Source: Rodentibacter sp. JRC1
GTDB taxonomy: Bacteria; Pseudomonadota; Gammaproteobacteria; Enterobacterales; Pasteurellaceae
Direction of reading: 5' to 3'
Assembly (NCBI RefSeq): GCF_020521555.1
Contig: NZ_BPWA01000001.1
Location: forward strand, 868,001-932,000
Length of the DNA stretch: 64,000 bases
In this document: in pieces, positions 22,801 to 30,414 of the stretch
How positions within the stretch are numbered: the first letter of the stretch is position 1
How the letters are laid out: every line of letters begins with the position of its first letter
Translations under genes and position numbers: made by a program
The notes under the pieces: model-generated
Told to the model about the DNA's origin: nothing
Seen by the model: only the letters and a program-made list of their open reading frames with translations
The model's database searches: none

Positions 22801-24108
22801 GAAATTAGCGATGGCATCATATACATTAATTTCTTGATCGCCTTTAAAAGAGACCCCTTTTTCGCCGTGTAACGCTACGCTATTGGCATTGATTTGTAGT
22901 GCTGTTCCACTTAATTTCTCTTTTGTCGCAACCAGTTTAACGTTATCGGCATTGACCACTGTTTTATGGGCGGTTTCTATTTTGCTATTGTCTTCCTCGT
23001 GGCGTTTGAAGTTCCCCTTAAACCGACTTTCAGTTGATGAGTGGCGATCTACGGTTTTCGTTGAACCTAAGTGGGTATTCTCTCCTACAATTACCACCTC
23101 TTTAGCATTAATCTCTGTGCCTTTAATTTCTGCCTGATGAGAAGCGACAATGGCAACGTTATCCGCCTTTATTGTCGTTTTTTGGAAAAGCTCCTTATCT
23201 GCCCATTTTGAATTAGAACCCACGACTTTATTTGGCTCTTTAATCTCCCGATGGGTATCCGTTGATTTTTTCGTGATTGTTCCGTTTAACTTGGCATTTC
23301 CGGCAGTAATCACAACTTCTTTCGCACTGAGATCGCTTCCATTAATGGCTAAGGTTGCTCGCTCATCGGTGGAGTGAATACGAATCCGCCCCGCTTGGAT
23401 ACTGCCTGCGACTTTACCGTCTAACACTTGCCCTTGCTGTGGCGAAACTGTTACGGTTAATTGCCCGCTTTCATCACGTTTAACCTGATTACGCCCCATC
23501 AATACATTGACATCCCCCTCGGCATTGAGCTTACCTGAAACACTCACCGTTGGGGCAATTAAATCAATATTTTCACCTGAAATCGCCCCTTTGGCTGTTA
23601 GGCTCTGATTACCTTCTATTTGATAGCCCGTTAATTTACCGCTTTCAACGGTGGCTTTCCCCACCACTAAAGAGGCTCTTGGCGTATTAATAAAACCACC
23701 ACCGTCAACCGAAATCCCGTTTGGGTTAACCAAAACATAATCGGCTCGCTGCCCCACAATTTCTTGTTTACCTGCAAGGTGTGAAGGATTACGGCTGACG
23801 ACTTCATTTAAAATGACTGTCGCCGATTGCTGACGCAAATTAGGGTTTGCCGCAATCTGACCCGCTAATTGAGATTGGCTTGCTTGACGGGCATTGTTTA
23901 GCACAGCCCCTGCCTTATCAACATTAAACTTATTATATTGGTTATGGGATAAACCCGCGTGGCTTGGGGTGGCAATATTGACAATTTCTACCCCTTTTTG
24001 GGTTGAAATTTGAGTATTGCCGTTAGCAACTTGAATATCAGCATAACTATAAGAGGCGTAGCACACAGACAAGGCTATCGCTATTTTTGAAAGTGTCATT
24101 TTTCGCAT
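19819..24108 (-). CDS. Filamentous-hemagglutinin-like TpsA exoprotein
   Basis: This is a large secreted surface protein exported by the adjacent TpsB. I start at ATG 24108 (MRKMTLSKIAIALSV), which has a GGA ribosome site; ATG 24135 adds 9 residues and lacks one. From 24108 the product has 1429 residues: a signal peptide (about 1-23, ending SYSYA); the TPS/hemagglutination-activity domain (about 25-270) with NPNL and NPNGI motifs at roughly 88-91 and 128-132; and a long right-handed beta-helix of degenerate repeats. The end is a short basic helix (RLEMIKRRQRFMRRR) with no recognisable toxin or VENN module. A G8 tract occurs in the coding strand (20624-20631). Many N-x-S/T sites are present. 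Confidence 0.9.
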   Translation of the reverse strand: MRKMTLSKIAIALSVCYASYSYADIQVANGNTQISTQKGVEIVNIATPSHAGLSHNQYNKFNVDKAGAVLNNARQASQSQLAGQIAANPNLRQQSATVILNEVVSRNPSHLAGKQEIVGQRADYVLVNPNGISVDGGGFINTPRASLVVGKATVESGKLTGYQIEGNQSLTAKGAISGENIDLIAPTVSVSGKLNAEGDVNVLMGRNQVKRDESGQLTVTVSPQQGQVLDGKVAGSIQAGRIRIHSTDERATLAINGSDLSAKEVVITAGNAKLNGTITKKSTDTHREIKEPNKVVGSNSKWADKELFQKTTIKADNVAIVASHQAEIKGTEINAKEVVIVGENTHLGSTKTVDRHSSTESRFKGNFKRHEEDNSKIETAHKTVVNADNVKLVATKEKLSGTALQINANSVALHGEKGVSFKGDQEINVYDAIANFRNEPKKRKTGISTQTAIANKYVASELNVKNDLVISGHHVDFAGTIGRIDGDLVIENKGKLSFVSEEVKNSHVVDDKEKYWGGLAGSKALASTRNDFEQQGSDFTVKGTILADAQQGVRISGSRVISGQDALVKANDGSVTLDTVQDYHSYSEKGRKGIIFDITKERHRGFKTTYTSKGSDLKSQSNLQLVTNKNVNIIGSRVQAAGLLDISAKGDINVRGSRNELRQVLHQSGIGFSTKVEKPTLSLDYEGVAKSTLETTKNLITGKINMDQAAQGLADNVKDNLKFKGQASATLGFYNKSQSVGETTHTPSEVSGGTTQLSANNVKVSGSKISATSGDLNINANNVATSAQHNSGYDSNVNTAFGITNTVTVTESAVTNKVDLGITHKNTLKQGSTPQGSQLAAQNNLIIKANNQIQHKGTSLTAGGNLAQNGQKVSHTPEYSTEESKQKHFDLGLSLTTSVDKNKALSGSLVLGISGGRENNAQTNAQSTALQAGQNINVNADKLTDVGTQYTAGKNVNLNSQEHRIQSAQNTKQNEKVSGGLTIGVSASSKDLATANAAVNVGIHFQKDQSNSTTAHIANVQGNNVNINTGKLNSQADISAKNDVNITANTANFTQSQNTSSHKGGGFTLNVGVGALVIPSAGAATPSVDVNFTANGHKGNRLDAVLHNVQGGNNVGIHGKGEVNLQGTNVQAGNNVAISGNTVNVQPGHSNVQDLNVSVGGGVNVGANGASLGINGNVKVHHENSTTHQGVAINGKNVHIKAENGVNLTGVSSNSTNLTLDAGKGDLHLNAAKNNVNKTDVEAGLGLNGGLSGNTWTPSSGSGKLNVDVVRNETHTTTDLTAQNATLSGNNAHFNGSSINAQNVKNQLTGSVSSTSVTDKINETSVHLSANGSGKFTPYPANNWQESVKKDWNNGTIAGVKADVNVKVDATKKETVKQGGINPPKPQVVKDQKVKTDVKLTTNVKERLEQEAKKRLEMIKRRQRFMRRR

Positions 24109-24238
24109 AGAAAATCCAAATGAAGAGAGAAACATTAACCGGTAAGCACTAGTTCAAGCTTATCCGCTACGAATTGTTGGTTTTTGTCTACACTGACAAA
24201 CCAAACCATTGAGCCGTAATACACAATCATCTGTTAAA

Positions 24239-24253
24239 TAAGAATGATTATCT
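24239..24253. promoter_or_regulatory. Fur-box-like site upstream of tpsA
   Basis: On the minus strand AGATAATCATTCTTA matches the 7-1-7 Fur consensus TGATAATnATTATCA at most positions (11 of 14 informative). It lies about 130 bp upstream of the tpsA start and suggests iron-dependent expression. This is a pattern match only. Confidence 0.35.
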
Positions 24254-24323
24254 CGCATCAAATGCGTATTCTATGCGAAGAATGTGAAAAAATTATGAAT
24301 TATTTTTGTGAAAATTGTAAAAA

Positions 24324-24339
24324 TGTGAAATAAATCACA
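24324..24339. promoter_or_regulatory. CRP-cAMP binding site upstream of tpsA
   Basis: TGTGAAATAAATCACA has both perfect half-sites (TGTGA-N6-TCACA). It lies about 215 bp upstream of the tpsA start, the only gene it could drive toward the minus strand here. Activation by CRP is inferred. Confidence 0.5.
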
Positions 24340-24723
24340 AAATACAAGCAAATTTGTCCAAGCTCCTTTTACTTATCCACAAAATTTTTTTGGTTTATTT
24401 TTAACCTCTAAAATTTGACTATTACGAAGAATGAAGCAAATTCACATTGCTGACAAATTCATATTTTTCAAACGACTCAATTAAAGTGGAATTTATTCCT
24501 GATAGTAACCAAATAACTGTCGACATAATTTTGTACAAGCACGGGGAGCAACATCAGGGTAGACAGCCACTCTAAAAGAATGAAAGTACGGATAAATTCA
24601 AAGATACTCAATCTGATTCTAAAAGTAGTTTTCGGGATAGGTGATTAGATTACTCATCATCTAAAGAACATATTAGAAATTTATGGACATTTCTTACACC
24701 GATATTTCCTTTAATACATCAAT

Positions 24724-24757
24724 AAAAAACCCCTAGACAAATATCTAGAGGTTTTAT
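24724..24757 (-). terminator. Intrinsic terminator after the NGT gene
   Basis: On the minus strand AAAACCTCTAGA pairs with TCTAGGGGTTTT (one G-T pair) and is followed by TTATT. It starts about 35 bp after the glycosyltransferase stop and closes the rimO-NGT transcription unit. Confidence 0.7.
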
Positions 24758-24790
24758 CAACGATGCGAAACCCCTTTTAGGGATTTTTAA

Positions 24791-26803
24791 CTATTTTCCG
24801 GTTTCTTCGTGGTTTTCCGGAATTTTTCTTTTCCGTAGATTTACCTTCGGATTTGACCGCACTTTTTTACTTGTGGTTTTCGCCTCAGCGGTTTTTTTTG
24901 TTGTTGTCTTCCTAGCCACCGTTTTTTTCTTCGGTTTCTCACCTAAATTTGCGACTTTCCACTCCTCGAATTTTTCCAATAATACTTTACCCATTGGGCT
25001 TGGATCTCCGGTAAAGAGTGTTTTCAAACCATTGGTTTCAATAATATGACGGCGTAAAGCTAAACGTTCTTCGTGATTTTCAGCCAAGCGTATTGCACGT
25101 TCTACATATTCATCAACAGTGTTTGCAATTAACCATTCCGGCAAACCTAAACGTTTAAATAAACCTTCATCAATGTGTTCATGTACTTCCGGACCGGTTT
25201 TACAAACACCCACTAAACCAAGGGTTACCATATCGATAATGCCATTAGTATTGCCAAATGGGAACGGATTCACCATCATATCGCAATTATGTAAAATTCT
25301 GAGATATTCGTGATATGGAGAATGGGCATGTGCGGTTGCATCATTGCCTAAATAAGTTTTAATAAAACGCTCAACATACGGGTGTGTGATACCGCTTGAT
25401 TGACCCAGAGCAAAGTGAAAATGCACTTTTACTTTTGCACGATCACGAATTGCTTTTAATGCTTCCAAGAAATACGGATTTAATTTCATCGTTGTCGAAG
25501 CAATACCGATATTCACTACTTCAGGATTTTCACGCAAGCGATACTCTACATTTTGTGGAGCAAGAGCAGACGGCACATAAGGAAGCGCATCTTTTGGCAG
25601 ACGTAATAGGGTTTCACTAAAACAATCTTCAGAACCGACATAATCATCCTCTACGATAACATATTCAATGAAATCGGAATGTGTTGTTGCCGGATGACCT
25701 AATGCAATCACTTGAATCGGCGCAAGTCTTGTATTACTTGCAAAAATGGTGGTGAGATCCATACCGATACTCGGCATATAAAACACCGCAGCTCCATTTT
25801 CATTACAAATATTCTTTATAAAGTGTAGTTTATCAAAGATATTACTACCCTCTAATAAATGAAATTCATCAAATACAGCTCTGCCCGCTTCATCTACCGC
25901 TTGACCACCAATACCAATTAAATGGAAACGATCACGTGCCGCAATCATTGAGGTTGAATGCGTACGATAAATAGAATGCGCAGAATGGAAATGCTCAAGC
26001 AATACCACCATCACCGGTTTGCCGTTCCGAGTATCTATTTTGGTCACATCACGATCTTCCCAACCTAATTCAAGCAAATGACGACGAATAACTTGATTTA
26101 GTGCTTTTTTCACTAAATGTTTATTTGAATTAATATCATAACTACAATGCATATACACATCGTGAGAGATACCACTAGGAAGATTATTTAAGTTATTAAT
26201 CTGAGCTAATTTTTCAGGGAACCATTGTAATAAAGCACCGCGTTTACCGAATGATTGTTGCGTCCCGATAAAACGAGGAGACTGCAGTGCAAAGCAAAGG
26301 GAGGCGCAAAGTTCCGGATCAATATCCCATAACGCATCCAAATTCAGATTAACGTTTGATTCCGGTAAATATAAAATACAGAATTTAATTACTGCGGATT
26401 TTGAAGAATCCAAATGAATATCCAATGGGTTTTCCGGGGCAGGATTACGATTATACGTTTGTAAAATATGATCTGCATTCACGAAAGGCGATGCAGCAAA
26501 AATCAGGTTTAACCAGCGTTGTAATGTTAAGAAACGTTGTGCACCGGAAAGAGAAATTTCTAATTTCGGATCACTAAATAACTGAGTAATCGCCACTGCC
26601 ATACGTGTACAAAAATAAACGGTTTTATCTTGCGCAAGTGAATTTAGTTGCTCAGGGCAATCAAATTCAATATCTTGAATATCACCGAAATTCGAATCAA
26701 TTTTACCAAGAATCTCAAGCAATTCTACACAGGCTTCTTCATAATTTTTAGCCGCCACTTCTTTTTCAAAACGAGCAACGCTCGGTTTTTTAACTTCAGA
26801 CAT
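24791..26803 (-). CDS. Cytoplasmic N-glycosyltransferase (HMW1C / NGT family)
   Basis: NGT enzymes transfer glucose from UDP-glucose onto asparagine in N-x-S/T sequons of adhesins before secretion. The 670-residue product aligns by eye along its length with A. pleuropneumoniae NGT (about 620 residues): an N-terminal all-alpha domain (SSKSAVIKFCILYLPES) and a GT41-type C-terminal domain with FYMPSIGMDLTTIFASN, ALGHPATTHSDFIEY and NPFPFGNTNGIIDM. Unusually, residues 622-670 form an added Lys/Arg/Thr-rich tail (KPKKKTVARK, then KTTSKKVRSN), which carries a Hin-type uptake signal at 24856-24864. It follows rimO by 22 bp, the arrangement recalled for A. pleuropneumoniae, but no agt glucosyltransferase follows. 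tpsA lies downstream. Confidence 0.93.
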   Translation of the reverse strand: MSEVKKPSVARFEKEVAAKNYEEACVELLEILGKIDSNFGDIQDIEFDCPEQLNSLAQDKTVYFCTRMAVAITQLFSDPKLEISLSGAQRFLTLQRWLNLIFAASPFVNADHILQTYNRNPAPENPLDIHLDSSKSAVIKFCILYLPESNVNLNLDALWDIDPELCASLCFALQSPRFIGTQQSFGKRGALLQWFPEKLAQINNLNNLPSGISHDVYMHCSYDINSNKHLVKKALNQVIRRHLLELGWEDRDVTKIDTRNGKPVMVVLLEHFHSAHSIYRTHSTSMIAARDRFHLIGIGGQAVDEAGRAVFDEFHLLEGSNIFDKLHFIKNICNENGAAVFYMPSIGMDLTTIFASNTRLAPIQVIALGHPATTHSDFIEYVIVEDDYVGSEDCFSETLLRLPKDALPYVPSALAPQNVEYRLRENPEVVNIGIASTTMKLNPYFLEALKAIRDRAKVKVHFHFALGQSSGITHPYVERFIKTYLGNDATAHAHSPYHEYLRILHNCDMMVNPFPFGNTNGIIDMVTLGLVGVCKTGPEVHEHIDEGLFKRLGLPEWLIANTVDEYVERAIRLAENHEERLALRRHIIETNGLKTLFTGDPSPMGKVLLEKFEEWKVANLGEKPKKKTVARKTTTKKTAEAKTTSKKVRSNPKVNLRKRKIPENHEETGK

Positions 26804-26825
26804 TTTATTTACCTTTTACTTTTAA

Positions 26826-28163
26826 TTAACAAGTTCCCCAAAGATCGTATTCATCCGAATGGGTAATATTTACTTTAATGATGTCACCAACTTTTATATT
26901 GATACCACTTAAATTATCAACATAAACTAAACCATCGACTTCCGGTGCATCGGCTTTAGAACGTCCGATAATGCCGTCATCATCAATTTCATCGACTAAA
27001 ACATCAATGACCTTTCCGATTTTTTGTTTTAAGCGATTAGATGAAATTTCTTGCTGTAATTGCATGAAACGGTGGAAACGTTCTTCTTTTACTTCCTCCG
27101 GTACTTGCTCTTCCATATCGGTGGCAGGCGCACCTTCAACAGGGCTGAATTTAAAACAGCCTACTCGGTCAAGCTGTGCTTCTTTTAAGAAATCAAGCAA
27201 TAATTGAAAATCTTCTTCCGTCTCTCCCGGAAAACCCACAATAAAGGTTGAACGCAAAGTTAGATCCAGACAAATTTCACGCCATTTTTTAATACGCTCT
27301 AAAGTGCGGTCAATAGCGCCCGGTCTTTTCATCGCTTTAAGAATTTTCGGGCTGGCGTGTTGGAGAGGAATGTCCAAATAAGGTAATAAAATACCTTCTG
27401 CCATTAATGGAATTAAATCATCTACGTGCGGATACGGATAAACATAATGCAAACGTACCCAAATACCAAGTTTTCCCAATTGTTTACAAAGGGTCATTAA
27501 ATCATTTTTAATTGGCATTCCATTCCAAAAGGCGGTTTTTGCTCCCCCTTCTTGACGTTTAACATCCATAGCATAGGCGGAAGTATCTTGCGAAACAACA
27601 AGCAACTCTTTCACTCCCGATTCAGCTAAGCGTTTGGCTTCGTCCAACACCTGTGTGATAGAACGACTTTCCAAATCACCACGCATAGAAGGAATAATGC
27701 AAAACGTACAACGGTGATCACAACCTTCAGAAATTTTTAAGTAAGCATAATGTTTTGGTGTGAGCTTTACACCCTGTTTCGGCACAAGGCTAATATAGGG
27801 ATTATGCGTAGGTTTCGGCACATATTTGTGCACTTGTTCCATCACGGCTTCATAGCTATGCGGCCCGGTAACTTCTAACACTTTCGGATGCACTTCGCGG
27901 ATGCGATCTTCTTTTGCGCCCAAACAACCGGTTACAATCACACGTCCATTTTCTTCCAGTGCTTCTCCAATAGCTTCTAAAGATTCTTGAACCGCGCTAT
28001 CAATAAAGCCACAGGTGTTTACAATTACTAAATCGACATTTTCATAGCTCGGTACGATGTTATAGCCATCGCTGCGTAATTCCGTCAAAATACGTTCGGA
28101 ATCCACTAAATTTTTTGGACACCCAAGACTCACAAAACCAATGTTTGGAGTAGAAGTTTGCAT
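26826..28163 (-). CDS. rimO: Ribosomal protein S12 methylthiotransferase RimO
   Basis: RimO is a radical-SAM enzyme that methylthiolates an aspartate of ribosomal protein S12. The 445-residue product has an N-terminal methylthiotransferase domain ([25 protein letters not shown], supplying cluster cysteines) and the radical-SAM motif CDHRCTFC (CxxxCxxC). A C-terminal TRAM domain follows. It is followed by the NGT gene after 22 bp, so the two are probably co-transcribed. Confidence 0.97.
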   Translation of the reverse strand: MQTSTPNIGFVSLGCPKNLVDSERILTELRSDGYNIVPSYENVDLVIVNTCGFIDSAVQESLEAIGEALEENGRVIVTGCLGAKEDRIREVHPKVLEVTGPHSYEAVMEQVHKYVPKPTHNPYISLVPKQGVKLTPKHYAYLKISEGCDHRCTFCIIPSMRGDLESRSITQVLDEAKRLAESGVKELLVVSQDTSAYAMDVKRQEGGAKTAFWNGMPIKNDLMTLCKQLGKLGIWVRLHYVYPYPHVDDLIPLMAEGILLPYLDIPLQHASPKILKAMKRPGAIDRTLERIKKWREICLDLTLRSTFIVGFPGETEEDFQLLLDFLKEAQLDRVGCFKFSPVEGAPATDMEEQVPEEVKEERFHRFMQLQQEISSNRLKQKIGKVIDVLVDEIDDDGIIGRSKADAPEVDGLVYVDNLSGINIKVGDIIKVNITHSDEYDLWGTC

Positions 28164-28316
28164 AAATTCTATCTCTCTGCTTATTTTTAACGCGCGATTC
28201 TACTCAACTTCCTATCTAAAGTCGAACAGATAAACGTAAAATATTGTAAATTTGAGTATATTTTCATTTTTCAAATCGTTAGAATTTCCCCCATTATCAT
28301 CAAGCAATCTTACATT

Positions 28317-29036
28317 ATGGAAAATCCACCTCTTATTTTGACCGCACTTTTAGCGTCTCTTCACTTAACCATTCTCGGAAAAATGTTTTTGGCGTTAATC
28401 TTAGGTAGTATTATCGGGTTAGAACGTGAACTAAAACACAAACCGGTCGGCATTAAAACCTGTGCTATTATTGCTATCACAACCTGTACACTCACTATTG
28501 TTTCTATTCAAGCCGCGGAACATTATGCCCAAGTATCCGAAAATATTCGCACCGATCCAATGCGTCTTGCCGCTCAAGTCATCAGTGGTATCGGTTTCTT
28601 AGGTGCCGGAGTGATTTTACATAAAAAGAATGATGCTATTTCAGGTTTAACGACCGCAGCAATTATTTGGGCGGCAGCAGGTATCGGGATTGCTACCGGA
28701 GCAGGGTTTATTTTTGATGCCTTTATTGCCACGGCAATGATCCTAATCGCCATTCGCTTTAGCCCGCTGGTACAGCGTTTAATCCGCCGAAAAGGTCGCA
28801 AAAAGAAAACCAAAATTAGTATCCATCTCCGTTCATCCGGTGCGATAGCTATCATCGCAAATTTATTGATCCAAAACGATTACCGTATTGAAAATCTTGC
28901 GGTAAAAGATTTGGCAAATGGCGAAGTACGCGTACAAATTCGGTGTTTCGCCATTGATAATACCATAATCAAAGATGTTTACTCTTTACTCAAAACGGAA
29001 GAGGATGTATTAAGTGTGGAATTGTTTGAAAACTAA
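28317..29036 (+). CDS. MgtC/SapB family inner-membrane protein
   Basis: MgtC-family proteins are small inner-membrane proteins; some modulate virulence or magnesium stress. The 239-residue product has about four to five membrane helices in residues 1-150, with the family motif LGSIIGLERELKHKPVGIKT and the conserved GIGFLGAGVI. A soluble ACT-like C-terminal domain (about 165-239) follows. It stands alone between rimO (divergent) and ulaD (convergent). I see no magnesium-responsive leader upstream. Confidence 0.88.
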   Translation: MENPPLILTALLASLHLTILGKMFLALILGSIIGLERELKHKPVGIKTCAIIAITTCTLTIVSIQAAEHYAQVSENIRTDPMRLAAQVISGIGFLGAGVILHKKNDAISGLTTAAIIWAAAGIGIATGAGFIFDAFIATAMILIAIRFSPLVQRLIRRKGRKKKTKISIHLRSSGAIAIIANLLIQNDYRIENLAVKDLANGEVRVQIRCFAIDNTIIKDVYSLLKTEEDVLSVELFEN

Positions 29037-29067
29037 CTGCCTCCTCCCCTTTTTCCTACTTGTAATA

Positions 29068-29102
29068 AAATAGGGTAGAACCTTTATCGTTTTACCCTAT
29101 TT
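29068..29102. terminator. Bidirectional terminator between the mgtC-family gene and ulaD
   Basis: A perfect 10-bp stem (AAATAGGGTA / TACCCTATTT) with a 15-base loop lies between two convergent genes. The minus-strand side carries the better T-run (TTTTATT), serving ulaD. Confidence 0.7.
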
Positions 29103-29129
29103 GGCTTAAAAATTATGGTGAAACCCGAT

Positions 29130-29810
29130 TTATGCCCAGTATTTGTCTATTTCCGCACGAATCGCTTCAGCGGTAGCTTTACCTTTTTCACCGACCAAAG
29201 CACGTCCTGCAATAAAGGCTTTGGCGTTTTTGATTTCTTTAAATAAATGAATATCTTCCGGTACGATACCGCCTGTAATGGAAAGCTCTAAACCAAGTGC
29301 GGACAATTTTTTCATCAATTCTACATCTTCTTCAGTCCAACCTTTACCGGCAAGTTCTGCATCACGAGAACGATGATAAATAGCTTGTTTAACGCCCAAA
29401 TCAATCCATTCTTCGGCATCTTTTTCAACCGTCCAGTTGCCATAAATTTCAATTTGAATTTCTTTTTTCACTTTAAGTTCCGGGTGAGCGGCATTAAACT
29501 CATCCGCTACTTTTTTACAAGCGGCTTTCGTTGCAGGATGAGCGGCTGCGGAAACGGTAAGCCAGTCAGCCCCGGCTTCAAATGCCATTTTAGCTAAAAT
29601 AGCACCGCCATCCGTTGTTTTTAAATCGCACACGATAATATGATTCGGGTGTAAAGCACGCAATGTACTCACTGCTTTCATTCCCTCTGCACAAGCCAAA
29701 ATGGTACCAACTTCAATAATTTCCACTAAGGATTCCGCTTGTTTGGCATCGGCAACGGCTTTTTCAAGACTTAATGAATCAAGGGCGATTTGGAGTAATG
29801 GTTTAGACAT
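29130..29810 (-). CDS. ulaD: 3-keto-L-gulonate-6-phosphate decarboxylase
   Basis: UlaD decarboxylates 3-keto-L-gulonate 6-phosphate to L-xylulose 5-phosphate in ascorbate catabolism. I start at ATG 29810 (MSKPLLQIALDSL), preceded by AGAGAG; the in-frame start at 29858 would add 16 residues unlike the family. The 226-residue TIM-barrel protein has IVCDLKTTDGGAI (metal/catalytic Asp-Lys-x-x-Asp), EIQIEIYGNW and a phosphate-binding end (ITGGIVPED, FIAGRALVG). It is the last gene of the minus-strand ula block. Confidence 0.95.
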   Translation of the reverse strand: MSKPLLQIALDSLSLEKAVADAKQAESLVEIIEVGTILACAEGMKAVSTLRALHPNHIIVCDLKTTDGGAILAKMAFEAGADWLTVSAAAHPATKAACKKVADEFNAAHPELKVKKEIQIEIYGNWTVEKDAEEWIDLGVKQAIYHRSRDAELAGKGWTEEDVELMKKLSALGLELSITGGIVPEDIHLFKEIKNAKAFIAGRALVGEKGKATAEAIRAEIDKYWA

Positions 29811-29877
29811 AGTATGTTCTCTCTTAAAAGTTTGGAATAAATCGGTAGGATAAAACAACCCTACATCTCGTTGTTAA

Positions 29878-30339
29878 TTAAGCATTTAGTGCTGTATCAA
29901 TGACAGCAAATACATCTTCTTTGGTTTTGCAATCTAAGAATTTTTGAATGTTAATACCGTCATCATTATCGGGATCATCAAAAACTTGTGTGATTTCCAT
30001 AATACCTTGCATATGGGTGTCGGAATCACTACCGGCGAGCGTAACAAGTACAGAAATCATTTCACCATCAAAATCTACCGGTTCTGCAAGAGTGGTTAAT
30101 GCAAATGCTGTACGGATAACGCCTTCTTCAGGGCGAGCGTGCGGCATTGCAAGTCCCGGGGCAAGCACGATATAAGGTCCCATTTCTTTAATTTTACTGA
30201 CAATATTGTCGTAGTAACGAGGTTCAATCGCCCCTGATTCCACTAATAAATCCGTACCGATTTTAATGGCATCTTCCCAGTTAGTTGCATGCTGATTAAG
30301 TTTGATTGAGTTATTTTCGATAAGGGATTGTTTTAACAT
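29878..30339 (-). CDS. ulaC: Ascorbate-specific PTS enzyme IIA
   Basis: UlaC accepts phosphate from HPr and passes it to the IIB domain during ascorbate uptake. The 153-residue product has the PtsN/mannitol-type IIA fold with active-site histidine in GLAMPHARPEEGV (about residues 60-72). It lies between the fused ulaAB gene and ulaD on the same strand. Confidence 0.95.
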   Translation of the reverse strand: MLKQSLIENNSIKLNQHATNWEDAIKIGTDLLVESGAIEPRYYDNIVSKIKEMGPYIVLAPGLAMPHARPEEGVIRTAFALTTLAEPVDFDGEMISVLVTLAGSDSDTHMQGIMEITQVFDDPDNDDGINIQKFLDCKTKEDVFAVIDTALNA

Positions 30340-30373
30340 TGTTTACTCCTTCGCTATGAGTTTTGTCCCGAAT

Positions 30374-30410
30374 AAGTGCGGTCAAATTTAACTGAAAACT
30401 GACCGCACTT
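30374..30410 (-). repeat. Inverted Hin-type uptake-signal pair between ulaAB and ulaC
   Basis: Two 11-bp arms, AAGTGCGGTCA (30374-30384) and TGACCGCACTT (30400-30410), can form a hairpin inside the ula operon. The minus strand lacks a T-run after the stem, so partial attenuation or mRNA stabilisation is more likely than full termination. Confidence 0.6.
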
Positions 30411-30414
30411 TGGG

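Larger units (their letters stand above)
24136..24790. other. Intergenic region between the NGT gene and tpsA
   Basis: This 655-bp AT-rich stretch has no open gene I can recognise. The part near tpsA holds a Fur-box-like site and a perfect CRP site; the end near the NGT gene holds a terminator. The middle (about 24400-24715) shows no convincing signal or protein match and could be decayed sequence. Confidence 0.6.

Noticed and set aside
20237..23377. Several plus-strand ORFs opposite tpsA
   Set aside because: They arise from the repetitive low-stop composition of the beta-helix gene and show no protein features.
19819..24108. CdiA-type contact-dependent toxin system
   Set aside because: No VENN motif, no toxin-like C-terminus and no small immunity gene next to tpsA.
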